A DNA stretch of 64,000 nucleotides from Sipunculus nudus (GCA_026874595.1 CM049308.1:77100124-77164123), one strand, 5' to 3'; counted from the first letter of the stretch, positions 12,776-27,200 are shown. Numbers and translations are program-made. Notes: generated by a model from the letters alone, not told the origin.

Positions 12776-13840
12776 GAAAATGAGCGATAATTGCAGTCGG
12801 CCTGTCAGTTTCCGGACTTTGAAATTAGGTCAAGGTAAGAAATTTATATCAGGTGCATATCTGTGACCAAGGACTAAAACTGTCACCATATTTCAGCAAT
12901 TGGAATCAGCCATATCGGAGATCTAGCGGAAACAGGAAATGAGCAGGAATAAGAAAAATAAAAGAAAACAAAATTTGATTTCAATGGTTTTTTCACTCGA
13001 GGGGACCTTAGTAGATCAACCCACAATTTTTTTTTTACCCAAATATGGATATAGAAAGAACCTAAGCAACATCAGTAAGCCTCACACTGAGGGGAAGGAG
13101 GCTTAAAATATGCTGTCACTTGCTGGTTAACTATATACACGTATATGTAAACGATAGGCTCACTTATACATTGCTTGTATAAAACACGAAAATACTCAAC
13201 AAAACGTGAAAAATGCAAAACTGACACAGATACTGCAAAGAAGCTCATGCTAAAACCTAAGCTAATAAGTCAACATACATGTCTTTTCTTTTCGCTGAAT
13301 AATTCTCCAGTATCCTGATGGGAGATGTTTATTTACAGTTAATGGATGCGTTGCTATCGAAGAGGAGCGGCATTTATTGACATTGGACAATACAAGCCCA
13401 GCACGTAATGCGAGCCGTCAGTCAATGGAGAGAGAGGGCAAATATACCACAGCCTCGATCTGGGTGGACAGGAGTGTCCGGTTAATGGTGTCGTCTGCTG
13501 AAATAATCATACGCGATGTATTTTATATCCATTCTTTTATACATTGAGTTTCGTTATTTTCCGGGTTCAGCAGGGACAGCCTATAATTGTAGCTTATTAT
13601 GGATTTTCTTTAAAAACTAAAATTATGAAGGCGAGTAGAAATATTACAGTAAGCTGGTAATCAATGCTACGGTGTGCTTTTAGTGTTTATTACATAAAAT
13701 ATTCATGGTATGATGTGACAGTGTGTATACATTATTGCCTGTTGTAACTGGTACCAGCATACGCCGATAGACACTCGTATAAATTAGGTGATTTTGATGA
13801 AGCATCCTGAGTTCTATATACTGAGATTATACATACACAA
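12776..13840. other. No gene or element recognised
   Basis: Non-coding by inspection. Nothing with domain content, RNA-gene shape or clear repeat boundaries was seen. Confidence 0.5.
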
Positions 13841-13847
13841 TTCTCAT

Positions 13848-14068
13848 TCTTCCAAGGAAGAATTTGGCGCCGGACAAATCTGGTATCTTCCAAGGAAGAT
13901 ACGGCGCCGGACGGGGTACTGTAGAGGGGAGTTCTGTATTCGCCATACAGCGTCGTATCCGTGTCCGTACATGTGGAAACACTCCTTTTATTTTAACATA
14001 TTTCTGTGCAAACCGTATCCGCGTCCGTATCCGTAGCGTGTCCGGACAAGTGGAAACACAGCTTTACT
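13848..14068. repeat. Block of internal short duplications (TIR-element-like remnant)
   Basis: Two pairs of duplicated words occur. CTTCCAAGGAAGA followed by GGCGCCGGAC appears twice at 13850-13915. CGTATCCG(T/C)GTCCGTA followed within about 40 bp by GTGGAAACAC also appears twice. The vocabulary is that of DNA-transposon ends, but no matched terminal repeat with a target duplication was found, so the class is open. Confidence 0.4.
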
Positions 14069-15570
14069 GTTTTATACAGACGAAGCTGAAACAACTGTCC
14101 CACCCCGCAGAATTAATATAATGAGAAACTTATTCGGTAGTATTTTACAGATATCCCCAAAATTTATTCACGTTTCATATATATATATATATTTATGTAT
14201 CACTTTCACGCGACCTGGTGTTTTTTTTTACGTCACACATTTGTTTCTTTAGTATCACAGGGATAAACTACTGTGGTTAATACAAAGAATGCCATCATTT
14301 TAACAGAAATTCATTTCAAAGATAAGCCAACACACCGTCGCAATGTAATTCGCTATATTTATTTCAGTAAGTATATATCGCCACGCTACCTCCTGTTATA
14401 AAAGTCCAAATTCAAATGCTCATAAAATAAATTCGAAAGAAATATGGCGAAAAATCGGGTGGACAGGGCTGTCTGGACGAAGTATAACGCGTCTCACACA
14501 CTACCCGTACCGAATCAGGACATATAATTTTCTGTTGTGACTCATCCATCAGGCAATGAATATTAAAACCCTTTTCCTCGGACAGGTACAGCATATGGCC
14601 TTGTCATAAAGAGTGCGCAAAGGAGAAGCCTTTTATTTTATTGCTTTACACCCACTGGTTGTTAGAAAGTCAGTCATAAATCGGTTTACTTTGCCAAATC
14701 TCAAACGGTAAATGCTAATGATCGTCGAAACTAAACGATGTGATATTTTTTAACTTTAAATATATGTAACCATTAAAGATTGTGTAACTATTCATTTTAG
14801 AAAGCCGGTGCGGAAAAGCGCAGAAATGGAAATTTGTTATCGGGCTCTTGATTACTGTAACCATGACAACAGAGAGGGGCCCATAAAGCTGAAAGGTGTG
14901 TTAATTTTACCTGTCATATACATGCGGGTCACCCTTTCAAAGTATTACCTTTAAGGTTAATTAACCCGTCAGTCATAAAAGATGAAATGAGTTGTCACTT
15001 GTATGAAAGAACGGCTAATTGATGTAGTTGTACTTTATTAAGGTTGAACCTATTTAGGGACTTCATAAGAGTCGGGTTTGCTATTTGATGCTCCCAAAAT
15101 CGATAACATTCAAAGACCCACTCAGCTTCTAAGCAGCTGCAGCCCGTTTACATCAAAGACCTAATCCCACTGACTAACTATATCTGAAAGACTATATCTG
15201 TCTGAATGTTTTTTGATAGATCATAAACCTTACGCCCCACAAAAAATAAATTGTTTCAAGGACGCCGAGACAAAAAATACGCCAATACGGGCCAATTTAT
15301 AATTTTTCTGGGGTGGGGTATTTCCCAGTTTAGACAAAAGACTTCAGTTTTGCTGACTTGATGGAACTATATATGAAAAATACAATTGTTAATCCAGTTG
15401 CAATAATAATTTTAAATTATTTGGAAAATATGTGAATACATCCGGTTAACACTTGTATGTACTCTCGATGAAAACAAATGTCTACCTAAGTCTACAAATC
15501 TATATCCAGATTATAAATTATAAACTTATTTAATTTACGTGGATTATACAAATATAGTAATAAGAACTAA
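14069..15570. other. No gene or element recognised
   Basis: AT-rich non-coding sequence with a short TA run near 14180. No supported feature. Confidence 0.5.
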
Positions 15571-15740
15571 CCTAGCACTCAGTTGGCTCAGATGGTGGCG
15601 TTCGAACGTGTTTAGAGGTGGAGGAAACCGGAGAACCCGGAGAAAACCACCGGCTTTGGACGGGCTTCTACAGCCGACTCTCATAGCCTAGCCGGGGATC
15701 GAAGCTGGTTCGCCTGCTGAGAGAGCCAAGCGTTTTTCCC
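15571..15740 (-). mobile_element. SINE-like repeat with tRNA-like promoter boxes
   Basis: On the minus strand TGGCTCTCTCAGCAGG resembles a Pol III A box and AGCTTCGATCCCC a B box, although they lie closer together than in a real tRNA. They are followed by a GC-rich core containing CTCCGGGTTCTCCGG and TTTCCTCC. Similar TCTCCGG/TTTCCTCC cores are known from widespread metazoan SINE families. The exact family cannot be named without a library search. No tRNA cloverleaf is intact. Confidence 0.5.
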
Positions 15741-16057
15741 TTGTCCAGGCCCCCAATGTATTCAAATGTGATTCGATGTCTCCCTGATGTTATCTCCATC
15801 CCCAAAACCTCAGAATGCTTAAAGCAGGTAAGTAAAAATTTCCGAATTTTTTCTCACTCGATATCCCTCCAACCTTACTATACTGAATATTTTTTCCAAA
15901 CAATTTCCGATGCCTTTCCTGATTTTTACCCATTGGTACATCAAGACGAATCCAACAGTTGTCATTCCTGTCTTAATGGTTATGCGAATATCAGATCAAA
16001 ATTTTTACAGCGCACTGAGAAACACTTCGTCATTGTATGAGAACTAAGCCTCCAATT

Positions 16058-16522
16058 TGTACGCTCTTTACACAGCGCTTTACCTATAAGCCTACTACCT
16101 ATATCGTTAGCGCTGTTTGTTATGACCTCGTATCCTGAATCTCTACACCAGATGGGAGCACTGTATTTTGGTCAAATCAGATGAGACCCTGTGATGGAAG
16201 ACAAAACGGTTTACCAGCCAAGCGAGGAATACACGGATCTAATGTTGTTCATTTCGTTTTGAGTGACAGCTCAAGGCCCCGGCAACCGTTTGAACAGGCA
16301 ATAGGCTTAGAGAGAAATGCCCCACACGTCGTTTCTGGGCGGAACCTGATGCCTGTCGCGTGTTTGTTGACTTGCATTTGATTGGCTGCTAGACACCAGC
16401 AGTTTTTTTTTCAGCAGACAAGCCACCTGGTGTTTAAAAGCATCATAAACGGTCATATCAGGCAGCGTGAAAATCAGTAGCTTCTTTAGAAGCGCAAGAT
16501 ACTCGCTGCCTCGGGAGCGTAC
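16058..16522 (+). repeat. Dispersed repeat family R2, copy a
   Basis: Long direct repeat of 18357-18815, running from GTACGCTCTTTACACAGCGCT to CTGCCTCGGGAGCGTA. It is highly similar along the whole length with small indels. The two copies are separated by about 1.8 kb. Open frames inside (66-72 residues) have no recognisable domain and differ between copies. Confidence 0.88.
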
Positions 16523-16654
16523 CAATTTGAGACGTATTTACATTAGAACTTAGTATCGGTGGGCCCGTTCAGTCACAATACGTATTGAAAATAGGATTCA
16601 TGTTCCATTTGCTTCATTTTTTTCTGAATAAAACCGTGAAGATGGAATAATTTA

Positions 16655-17052
16655 TGTCATTCCCTCCGTTAGGATGGTAGCGTTCATTCCCTTTTATGTG
16701 TTTGTGTATTTGTTCAAATCATAACTCCCGCAGGCATGAGCGGAATCATTGGAAATTTTCAGGGAACCTCGGGAATGGGCCAATGAAAAATCGATTAGAG
16801 TTTGTTGTGGGTCCGGCTCATGATCCGGATGTCGGAACGACTTCCAGGAATATTCACTGATGTGCAGTCACATATGCCCGATTAAACCTGGGAATATGGG
16901 CAGAATAAGTGAATGCAAACACTTGTTTGGGAACATATGTCCCAATGAACCTATGAATAACGGCCAATAAGTGAATGAAAACACAGGTTGCGGAAAACCT
17001 TACATTAAGGACGCTCACATGGCGCAGGCCTGCATTCGTGAGGATGCATATT
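16655..17052 (+). repeat. Dispersed repeat family R1, copy b
   Basis: Same family and orientation as 9040-9346, with an extra internal repetition of the AAGTGAATG(C/A)AA(A)ACAC block (16908 and 16971) that copy a lacks. Confidence 0.75.
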
Positions 17053-18356
17053 TCTAGTTAATACCTGTTCAGCTTGATACAAGACAAACAAGAACTATAT
17101 GAACAATTGTTTTGATGGTTTTTCTAGGAATTCAATCTGTCCTTGCACTGTTTTTACCCTAATATTTCGCTTTGTTTACTTATATTTTGTTGTATTATGT
17201 ATAACCGGAATATATAAAACAATGGTTAAATCTGTAATAAGATGGTCAGAATTGTCAAATTAATTACAGTCGTGAATTAAAAATGTAATTTCAGTTTAAC
17301 AATTATGTAATTCAAAGTAGATAACAGAGTACATGCACATGTAATGTGGAAATAATGAATTATCGTCAAGAATCGCAATTCTAAGGCAAGGCCTGCCTGA
17401 CTGCTGCCATCTAGTGGGCTGCAATGACACAAATTAAACTTTTTCGATTTTCATTTGGTGAAATTGAAACTGGTCCCGCGGATCAGATATTTTTTTTAAT
17501 ATATAATATTATATATTTCATATACTAATAATTTTAAATTCTTTATCAGGCAAATCGTTTTAATTATGCACAACATAAATAAACACACATGTACACAAAT
17601 GGTTTGTGAAAATGACATTAGAACGGTACAAATTCATTTATTGCTCACACATCCGAAAGTACAGCTGCATCAAATAGGTGCAAATAAATAGTGCGATAAT
17701 TCCGAACATCTCAGGTTAACAAAGAGAATATGTTCATTTGCTCCGTACATTTGATCATTATTAAAAAAGGTATTACAAAGCAGTCATGGGAGACAGATGC
17801 CTTCAAAATATCTCTACGGGACAAAGAAAAATTAAAGTGAAAAGAACAGAAGATTTTTTTTGGTTATATCAGTAATTTATATTAATTTGCAATACTAAAT
17901 TAACAACAACAAAAACAGTTTAATGTACGAGGGACTACACCACGATCAGATTTTGGACAAAAAACGTATAAATAATTTAATTTTAATTGAAATTTGCTGT
18001 AATGGTCAGACTGCCAATATCAATAAGAATCATTTCAAGAGGACATGAACAGAGGCAACATATACATTTGCTGGAGAAAATAAACCAGTGTTAGGCTACA
18101 TTAGGACAATTCTAAATTTCAAAATTTCTTTGAAACTAGCGAATTTACGGAGTGGGTTTTTCGGTCCGACACTTGGTTCGAGAGTTCAATGATTCCACGG
18201 ACTACAGGCTCTATTTGCTCTGGTAAAAAGTTTTCCCTTCAGTCCATCACACTCTTCCGTCTGAATAATCTCAACAATGCTTAGGATAGTACCCTTGAAA
18301 TCTTTACTGGACCAACGGACTGTCGGATTTACAACCTCTCTAACGGCATTCCTTTT
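17053..18356. other. No gene or element recognised
   Basis: AT-rich, non-coding by inspection; separates the two copies of repeat R2 together with R1 copy b. Confidence 0.5.
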
Positions 18357-18815
18357 CGTACGCTCTTTACACAGCGCTGTACCTATAGGCCTACTACTTA
18401 TATTGTAAGCGCTGTTTGTTATGACCTCGTATCCTGAATCTCTACACCAGAGGGGAGCACTGTATTTTGGTCAAATAAGATGAGACCCTGTGTTGGAAGA
18501 CAAAACGGTTTACCAGCCAAGCGAGGAATACAAGCTAATGTTGTTCATTTCATTTTGAGTGACAGCTCATCCCCCGGCAACCGTTTGAACTGGCCACAGG
18601 CTCAGAGAGAATGGTCTCACAGGTGGTTTCTGGGCGAAGCCTGATGCCTGTCGAGTGTTTGTTGACTGGCACTTGGTTGGCTGCTAGATACCAGCAGTTT
18701 TTTTCAGCAGACAGGCCACCTGGTGTTTAAGTGCATCATAAACGGTCAAAGAAGGCAGCGGGAAAATCAGTAGCTTCTTTAGAAGCGCAAATTTCCGCTG
18801 CCTCGGGAGCGTATC
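18357..18815 (+). repeat. Dispersed repeat family R2, copy b
   Basis: Second copy of 16058-16522, in the same orientation and with the same end words. Its ends do not show obvious terminal inverted repeats, so the element class is unknown. Confidence 0.88.
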
Positions 18816-20344
18816 CTTTCCGCAATGAAAATAAGTTTCATTACTATATCTTGGACAAAGCATGTTTGGAATAATAAGAATATATTTACGAAGGCAATTA
18901 AGCTACTAGTCTTTTTTGACTGTCCAACAAAGGTAAATGGGTGGAATACTGGAGCATGGTCATCACCCTCCAATGAATGTGAACGATAGTAAACCTAAGT
19001 AAATTCTGTAATTTATGTTCTGATTCGACAATTAATATTAATTAGAATGAGGTTGTTTTGCAATGCAAAAACAGATACATGCCTTTCCTTCCCATGGGCC
19101 TCCCATCCAAAAATTTTGAGGGGAAAATACGGACTACTTCAAAGTTCACAGCATTCACAAATGATTTCTTTTCCGGCTGATTTTACCTTGAAGATAAAGT
19201 TAAAGGTCACTTTTTTTAATACTTCCGAAATTTTGGTAAAAACATTTGGTAAAACTCGTTAAAGAAGTTACTTGACACAATTATGGTTTCAAATTTGAGG
19301 ATAAAGTACGTGATACTTCAAAAGGTTTTGGGTTCACAAAAAAATCTTTTTTGGCCTATTTGACCTTGCTGATGGTCAAGGTCATCGTTTTCGAACTCGT
19401 CCAAGTTATTGGTAGAAACAATTTACATTTAAAATTTCTTTAAAAAAAATTGTTCGACAACAGACCCCCCACCCCCCGAACCAACAACCCTATTGGAGAC
19501 CGACAACCGTGCATAAAGAAAATAATTGATTCGGGATATATCCGATATTGCTCATTAAGGAAGCATTCTCTAGTTTCATAAAAAGCAGCTGTACCCATCA
19601 TGTGCTTGTTTTTTCATCTTATTTAGTTCATATCCTCTAGTAAACCTTGTATCTGGAATATTAGTCATGACAGTTCAACCTGAACGCTATTTTCATAACG
19701 CTATGTCGTCATTTTTAACGGCTATTTCTTCATTTTCAATTGCGTTTGTATGAGCCATGACGTAGATGATCCCGAGGTGCTGTTGTGTGTGTAAATAGCA
19801 GATTACTTGCGTCCGAAGCACAGACATACCACACCCGTGCATTACTTGGCCAGTTGAGCACTTGGGGCCCAAGCGATTATTTGTTAGATATTAAGCGTTT
19901 CGTCACAGCTTCGTATGTTAGTAAATCTTTACCCAACTAGATTCATCTTCTTTAAATTACTTGCAGATATGCCGCTATAAGTGCCAACCAAGTGAACCAA
20001 AAAGCAAGTATGGGATGTTACAAAATCTTACTTTTTACAGGGAATCCAGTACAACACCAAAAACATAGTTTGTGTCTGTGAAAAGTTAAAATTTCCTAAT
20101 AATATTTGTATAATTAACCTTTCCCACATTGCACAGTGAGTGCTGCAGACGAACAGTAAACGGCTTTTGTTCTCTTTCCACCACTACAACTGCACAGTAC
20201 AATATGATTTACCCAAGTGTATCATGCCATGTATTGGCAGAGGTCAATATTATCACAAAGTAATCACAGACAAATATCACGTGACTGAGCCAAATTTGCA
20301 TATCGTTCCATCACAGATACGCAAGCGTTGATTTGACACCTTCA
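18816..20344. other. Non-coding stretch 3' of the LRRC74-like gene
   Basis: No gene is seen. The right end should contain the 3' untranslated region of the minus-strand LRR gene. Confidence 0.5.
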
Positions 20345-20819
20345 TTAAAACAACCCTTTACGACGTTTCTTCTTCTTCTTTTTCTGCGAGGGTCCCTTTT
20401 CAGCGTTTGATGGATTCATTTCCATTTCTTTTGCAGCGAGAGGGCCTGACATATTTAGCCGTGGTAGTTTCGTAACCCCGCCGCTAGGTGTTCTAACACC
20501 ATGGATACTAGCCCCCGACGAAAGTGATGTAGACCCTCCTTCTGTTGTGTTCCTGCCACGGTTTATATCCAAACTTGAAAGTCGGGTGTCTATTTCTTCT
20601 GGCGTTGCACCTTGGTATCTCGACAAAGCGGTCTCTAGCCTTGTTCTTGGAGTTGCGGTTAAATCTCGCGCCACCTGGGAGTTGTTTTCAGAAATAGGAG
20701 GCAAATGTGCTTCCATGATTCGCTTCATTTCTTCCATTTTCTGTTTATCCTGGGCTGCTTTCTTCCTGCCATCCTCACGGTTTACCATTAGTTGGGTCCG
20801 GAAGCCCCGCACCATGCCC
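20345..20819 (-). other. LRRC74-like gene, exon 12: charged C-terminal tail
   Basis: The last exon completes a split Pro codon and encodes a 158-residue tail. It contains a basic/acidic helical stretch (DGRKKAAQDKQKMEEMKRIM), a low-complexity Ser/Thr/Gly-rich part, and a terminal run of about ten consecutive Lys/Arg residues followed by GLF and TAA. The basic end could act as a nuclear-localisation or membrane/RNA contact signal; that is inference. Confidence 0.88.
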
Positions 20820-23800
20820 CTGAAATGGAAACACATAAAAAATAATTTATATTCATAAAAACGACGTTAGATAAGCGGAACAAAACATATAGTTCTTCCA
20901 AGTCGAGAAAATATTTTGATGTCTGTAAATATGGTACCTAACAGTTTATTTCCTTGAAACATATGAGAAAATTTTGTCGAAAGCTAAATAAGTGCTGGGG
21001 CATTTCCCCACAGATTTATGATACTGTCCATGAACAATATATTTCCTCATTCGAACTCTTTACATTCTGAAAAAAAAATTAATGGTAAACCTATCAAATC
21101 AGTTAAACCAGCCGTGATAACACGTATTCGTGTTATAATGTTTCAATGCAGGAGTTTTATTTTAATGGAGACTGCGTTGCCAAACTGTTGATATGTTTCT
21201 TTTTTTTATACACATTTATTTGTTTTTCCCTACACCAGTGACCTCATAATGTCCTCTGTACTTTCTGAGCCAGTATCTCATCCAGAGACCCTACGTGACA
21301 AAGGTCCATTTTACAACATTGTGTTGTTTTATCATTTTCTGGCAGATATATAAGACAGCATCAGGATGAACTTTATCTTACGGATACGTGATGAATCCTT
21401 CATGTCCTTTATCCATCTTCTCCAAGACTCGACCCATCTCATACTCGTTAAGTGGCACGCGAGCTTTCTGAAAAGCAGTATAACAGATGAACTTCGTCAT
21501 TTTCACTCATCAATTTTAAAATGTAATTTCTGTTCTTGCGCTCTCATGATAGATTGAAAATGGTGATTAAAGCCTTCACCAGACAACGCTGATCTAGTAA
21601 CACCTGGTATTTTCTAGAGAGACCGACCATGTTTATCATACAGTCTGTCATTTCAAGTCCTCCCGAGCCGAGATCGCCCAGGTGCCAGTCTAAGGTATGG
21701 TTAACTTCGATTTTTCAGAATCAACGCTCTCTAATATCTTTACCGATATTTAAAAAGACGAGAAACTGCATTGTCAGATTTTCATGTACATTTAACAATG
21801 AAAAGAATTAGTGGTAGGATTGTCTATTATAGCGCTTAGTAATAAACCTTAAAAAAACGGCTCATGGGTGCAGGGATGAGGCAGGGATTTATAGTTATTC
21901 ATTCACTTTTACCAGAGGAGTACATTTGTCGCAACGGCTATTATTTATCAAACATTCGGTGAATGTGGTTTCAGTCAATGCAGGGGGAGAAAATATCTAA
22001 AAAAAAATCGGACCGTACAGCCATTTTTCTCGAGTCAGTTAGCATAGGGTTAGGGTTCTCATAATGTGTTGACCCTAACGTATTTCATCATTTCATGTGG
22101 GAACTATACCGTATACGTAGGTTTTAGTGTCAGTAATCTAATACCCTGCACTTAGGTTACACCATATTACTAATTATCTCAGGTCAAGATAAGGTAATAG
22201 GTATGTGTGATCATAGTCGGTTTTATTCTATGATGAAAGGGTTACCTTGAGTCCTCTGATGAACTGTTCCCGGGATACCTGTAACAGCGCGTCCTTCTGA
22301 AACGTACGGAACAAATCCAGTGGTCTAATATTCTTGTCACTCAAGTACTGCACGAGGATTTTCATGGGGTCACCCCGTACATCTGTAGACAGATCAAACA
22401 ACAAATGGTCCTGTGTTAAATACGGAAAATATAACTGGTTCTTTTCATTAGAAGAGAACATGGATTATATAACGGTTTTCTCATTTTATCACACGCACTC
22501 AAGTTACCTATAAGTGTTTTTGTTTCAAGACTTTGTGGTTCCGTTAATTGCTTTAACGTCTTTGATCTTGCCGCCCGGGCAAGGGTACAAAACTTATAAT
22601 TACACGTTTAATTTTGGATGGCAGGGCTGCCGTTGACTTGAAAGATTTGTTCGTAACAGTACATGTGTCAAAGCGAAGACACGCACACGTAAAACTGTGT
22701 GAATAGATCCAACACGATGCTTGACGGACGACAATGTGCATGATCCGCAGTGCACCTCGTGACCCCTGTAATCAATACCATAAACTTTTATGACTAGGAT
22801 ATTTGATGCAAGCCTTTTGCGCTTGTAGGAAAAGATTGCTAAATACCTTGAATAACATGTTAAAAAGCTCCAATCACCCTATTCTTTGTTCCGATCTTGG
22901 ACCACTGTAAGGCCTTGCGTATGCCATTGGCACGAGGATAAGAAAATTAAAAGCAACTCGAACCGACGATAGGGAACACCAAATGAAGGGCTATGTTCAG
23001 GTTTCAAGACCAGACTGAAGTCACCTCATTCGTTGTTGGTCCAATTTGCGGTTTAAATGCGAAATTATTTCAATTGTAAACAAACGACCGTTTATGCGAC
23101 TTAGCCGAATATCTTGATATATCGAACGACTTTTAATGATTTCAAGCACTGCTAAGATACAAAGTTGCAATTAAGCTATGTTATCAACAGACACCAGATG
23201 TTTCTTTTTATTTTAAAAGTTTTTACTTTCAATGAACTAAACTTGAGAACGCTAATATGCTCGAATGACTAATACTGATTTCTAGCATTACGTAGATTCA
23301 TATACTCAATTAAGCTATGTTATTATTATGCACAAGCTGTTTCCTTTAATTCTAAAAGTTCTTATTTTCAATTGACTAAGCTTGAGAACGCTTACTACCT
23401 ATTAGATACTCAAGAATATACATAGAATATACATATTTAATATTTCCAGGGAGTACTTCTTCACAAATCAGAGGAAATCAATTGAATGACGAGATGGTTT
23501 ACTCATATGACCATGCGTTTGTCCACCTGATATCTTTTTACCTAAATCTTGCTGTATATGGCTATTATATACATGTATTTCATGTTCTTACTATGTCGTT
23601 TGCCCAACACATCTTCTCCATCTAGCACACCTCCCGTTGTCATGGTGAAAGGACGAAGCTTATGTATCTGGTCGGCCACGTATACACATCGTCGGCTTAA
23701 CGGTATGCCCTGTGACGAAGAGCAGTTATAAAGAGAAATATCAATACACAACGGTTTGCCCTGTGACACAGAACAGCAAAAGCGAAGCCAGGACTGGTGG

Positions 23801-23922
23801 AGGGGAGGGGGCCGAAATATTTTGCTTAGACAAGTGAAGCATATATGCATACAGCTTATCCATTCTTGAAAGACATAAGCAGCTGTTTGCATAAAGCGTT
23901 ATTCGCGACTGGAAGCGTTTGG

Positions 23923-23976
<54 letters not shown>

Positions 23977-24184
23977 AATAATGGTTTTGGTTGTTATGCT
24001 TTTCTCTACTGGGCATGATACTAGATTGTCTAGACGTGTACATTTTCTTTCCGCTTTCCTTGTAATGTTCATCAGCGACCTCTTTTGTTTAAGACTAGAG
24101 TCACTAGACACATTGTTATAATTCTAAAATTGCTTGGCTTTTTTTTAACTTTGTCTATTTCTCTCTCTCTCTCTCTCTCTCTCG

Positions 24185-24240
<56 letters not shown>

Positions 24241-27200
24241 CTGATTTGTACAAAACTATTCAACATTTAATCTGTGAATGCAAACGCCCTTGTTACTTGT
24301 ATATAACGTTCGCTTCCTTCGTATACCTATTACTATTTCAAGACAGCCGATATCAGTGACAGATATGCTGACGCTCTCATGCATTATTTATACTTTGTTC
24401 TCTGAATGATTAAAGGTTGTACTTTACTCACATCAAAACCGACATGTTTAACGGCTGATATTCTATTTAGGAACAAGGCCTCCAAAATGTCGAGACAGCC
24501 AGTCATAGTTAACGGATTGTGTCCAATCTGAAAGAAAAGAAACAAATGCAATGAAGGTTACATTAAGCTAAATATGATTAAATGATCATTTAGTTGTGAT
24601 TTTTATGGTTTATAACTGAACTTATAAATTCAAAATTCTCGGATGTACTATAAACTCGCATTAAGATGTATTTCTCAAAGTAGCAGTCCGCTGCATGTAA
24701 CCAGTGCATTTAGACAAAAATGCAAACAATAGTTTCAAACCTTTAGACTGCAGGATCGGGATATCGGGATTATTTGTTGATTAGACAAATGCGACGCATC
24801 ACAATTAACTGTATTTTATGTTTTGGAAAATGTTTTGAGTTTATTATTTAAATTTTTTTTTAATTCTAAAAAATGTGACAATCAATTGCATCTAGAGAAT
24901 TAATGTAAGAGAGGCTTGATTAGTCTATGCCTTGAATTTTTGAATATTTAAAAGCAATAATATAAACATATGGTTACAATATATGTATAGGTTAATTTTT
25001 CAGTGCTTCATACCTACAGCAGATCATAAAAATGCTTTATTTCAATCCCTAGGAAATTAGTGAACAATTCAAACACGTATTGTCTCGATTGATTGAAGTG
25101 CTTCATACGTCCTTCTGCCGAAATCCAGTGAAGACGTCCATATTAAGAAGTAACAGGGGTAGTTTTAGTACACTACTTCGTCAGAGGTGGACTGGGGTAG
25201 CAAATAGGCCCTTGGTATTTCAGTGAAATTGGCCCAAATTTGATAACAGCAACACCAATATTTAGTTGATTACTTCGGCTCACAGGCAAGAAGGTTTATA
25301 CTGTTATGCCAACGGTTTGGTGGCAAGTCTGACTTGTGCTTGGTTTTAGTAACCTGGTTGCCCAACTGTTCTGTCGCCCACGAGGATGTTAAATAGTCCA
25401 GAGGAAACGTTCGTTTCTTAATATAATATACTGAAAACTGAAACTAGTCTATGTTGACGCTGAAGGGTAGGTCCGTGGTCTGCCCGATGCAGAATCAAAG
25501 ATACATTTTTACAATTTTAATCGTGTCTCACTCGTAAAATATCTAATGTTAATAACTTCTCAGTCCTATAGTTGAAAACAATTGTTGTAAACTAATATGT
25601 CTTCAGTCAGGGCAGATAGGCATTACATTTACACTGACCTTTATGACCTCCAGGTTATCATTGAACCGGAGTCCCTGAGCTATCATCGTCGCGCCCTGCC
25701 AGTTGATCCGGTTATTACTGATGTCCAGCTCCATCAGGTATTTGTTAGACTTCAGCATCTGACCGATACCCACACTCCCCTCGTACCCAAACCCGTTCCA
25801 GGCCAAATTGATGGTCTGCAGGCAGTAGTTTTTCTTGAAAATACAAAATAATGGAAACGTCATATACCTGCAGGAAACCGGCACGAGTAACGCACTTAGG
25901 CAGTTCAACAAAATAATTACGATAGGAGGGTAAAAAATGTGAATTTTAACAGAAAATGGAACGGAAGTGAAACGATTAATGTTTAACTTAATTCATATAT
26001 TTGATACAAAATATCTTTAAAATATATATAAAAACCTCTGAATCAAAAAGATTAGAAAACATTAGATATATGGAAAATACCCTGAGGTGGAATACCTGTT
26101 TTAAATATTTATAGTAGGGTAAAATAATGTGAAACATAACATAAACCGGATGTGAAACAGTTAATGTTTTAACGTAATTCATATATTAGATTCAAAATGT
26201 CTTAAAAAATTATATTAGGACATTTGGATCAAAAAGATTAGTAAACATTAGATATATATAGAAAATATCCTAAAGGAGAATAGACGAGCAGATCAAAAAA
26301 GTTACAGGCGAGGGATGTCAGGATATTTTATATATAGCAGGCGAGGAATATTACGAAACATGATATAACTTTTCTCAGGAAGCAATCTGAAGGTATCCAA
26401 ACGAGAATAAATAACAAATATGTAATTGCATATAGGTAAGAAAGTTAAATATAACAAAATGTAGTCTATAAATGTTTACAGACTTGCATGACCTATTACT
26501 TGTAATAAATTTGCACTAGGATTCCCAGGTACTTACAATAATTCCTTTACTGATGGACACGGAACCTTTCCGCCGCAGCTGGTTCCAACTCAGATCCAAC
26601 ACTTCCACAGAGTTGTTGTTACCTTTATTAAATAAAAACTAAAAACCGCTTATCAATTTTTATTGCTTGAACAATTTGTATGCTCGGCCACTAATATAGG
26701 TTCGGCAAAACTGCGGCGATGCCAATATTAAATATAATAGAAGCCCATTAAACAAACAGTTGCACATCTTTATACATTATGTATGCTTTATCCGATACTT
26801 TTGAATATTTTTCTTGGTTATACTTTATAACTGGTATGCTGTTGTTTATTTTTTATTCACTCTTTGTATCACTGGATTTTAACGTGCTTTAAATTTGCAT
26901 AGATAAATTACCTATTGCCCTTGCGAGGTGGCCGGCACCGTCCTCAGAAAATCCATTCTTACTCAGGTCTAGGTATATCAACCTGTCATTTTTCTGTAGT
27001 TAAGAAAAAAATATATACAAAGAACGCTATTATACCTCTCTACGTTTTAACATGGCATATACTTAAAGAGTTTATATTAAATAATGTATTACAGTAGACT
27101 TTCTGAATTACGGACCTGTTTTTGTCAGAATTAGGTCCCTGCATATGTGACATCACTAACTCTGATATTCACATTAAATGTTCATAGGACCGCCTTAAGT

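Noticed and set aside
20547-20858. 103-residue plus-strand frame
   Set aside because: Antisense shadow of the last exon of the LRRC74-like gene.
23741-24111. Arg-Glu repeat frames
   Set aside because: Translation of the (CT)n tract inside an intron.
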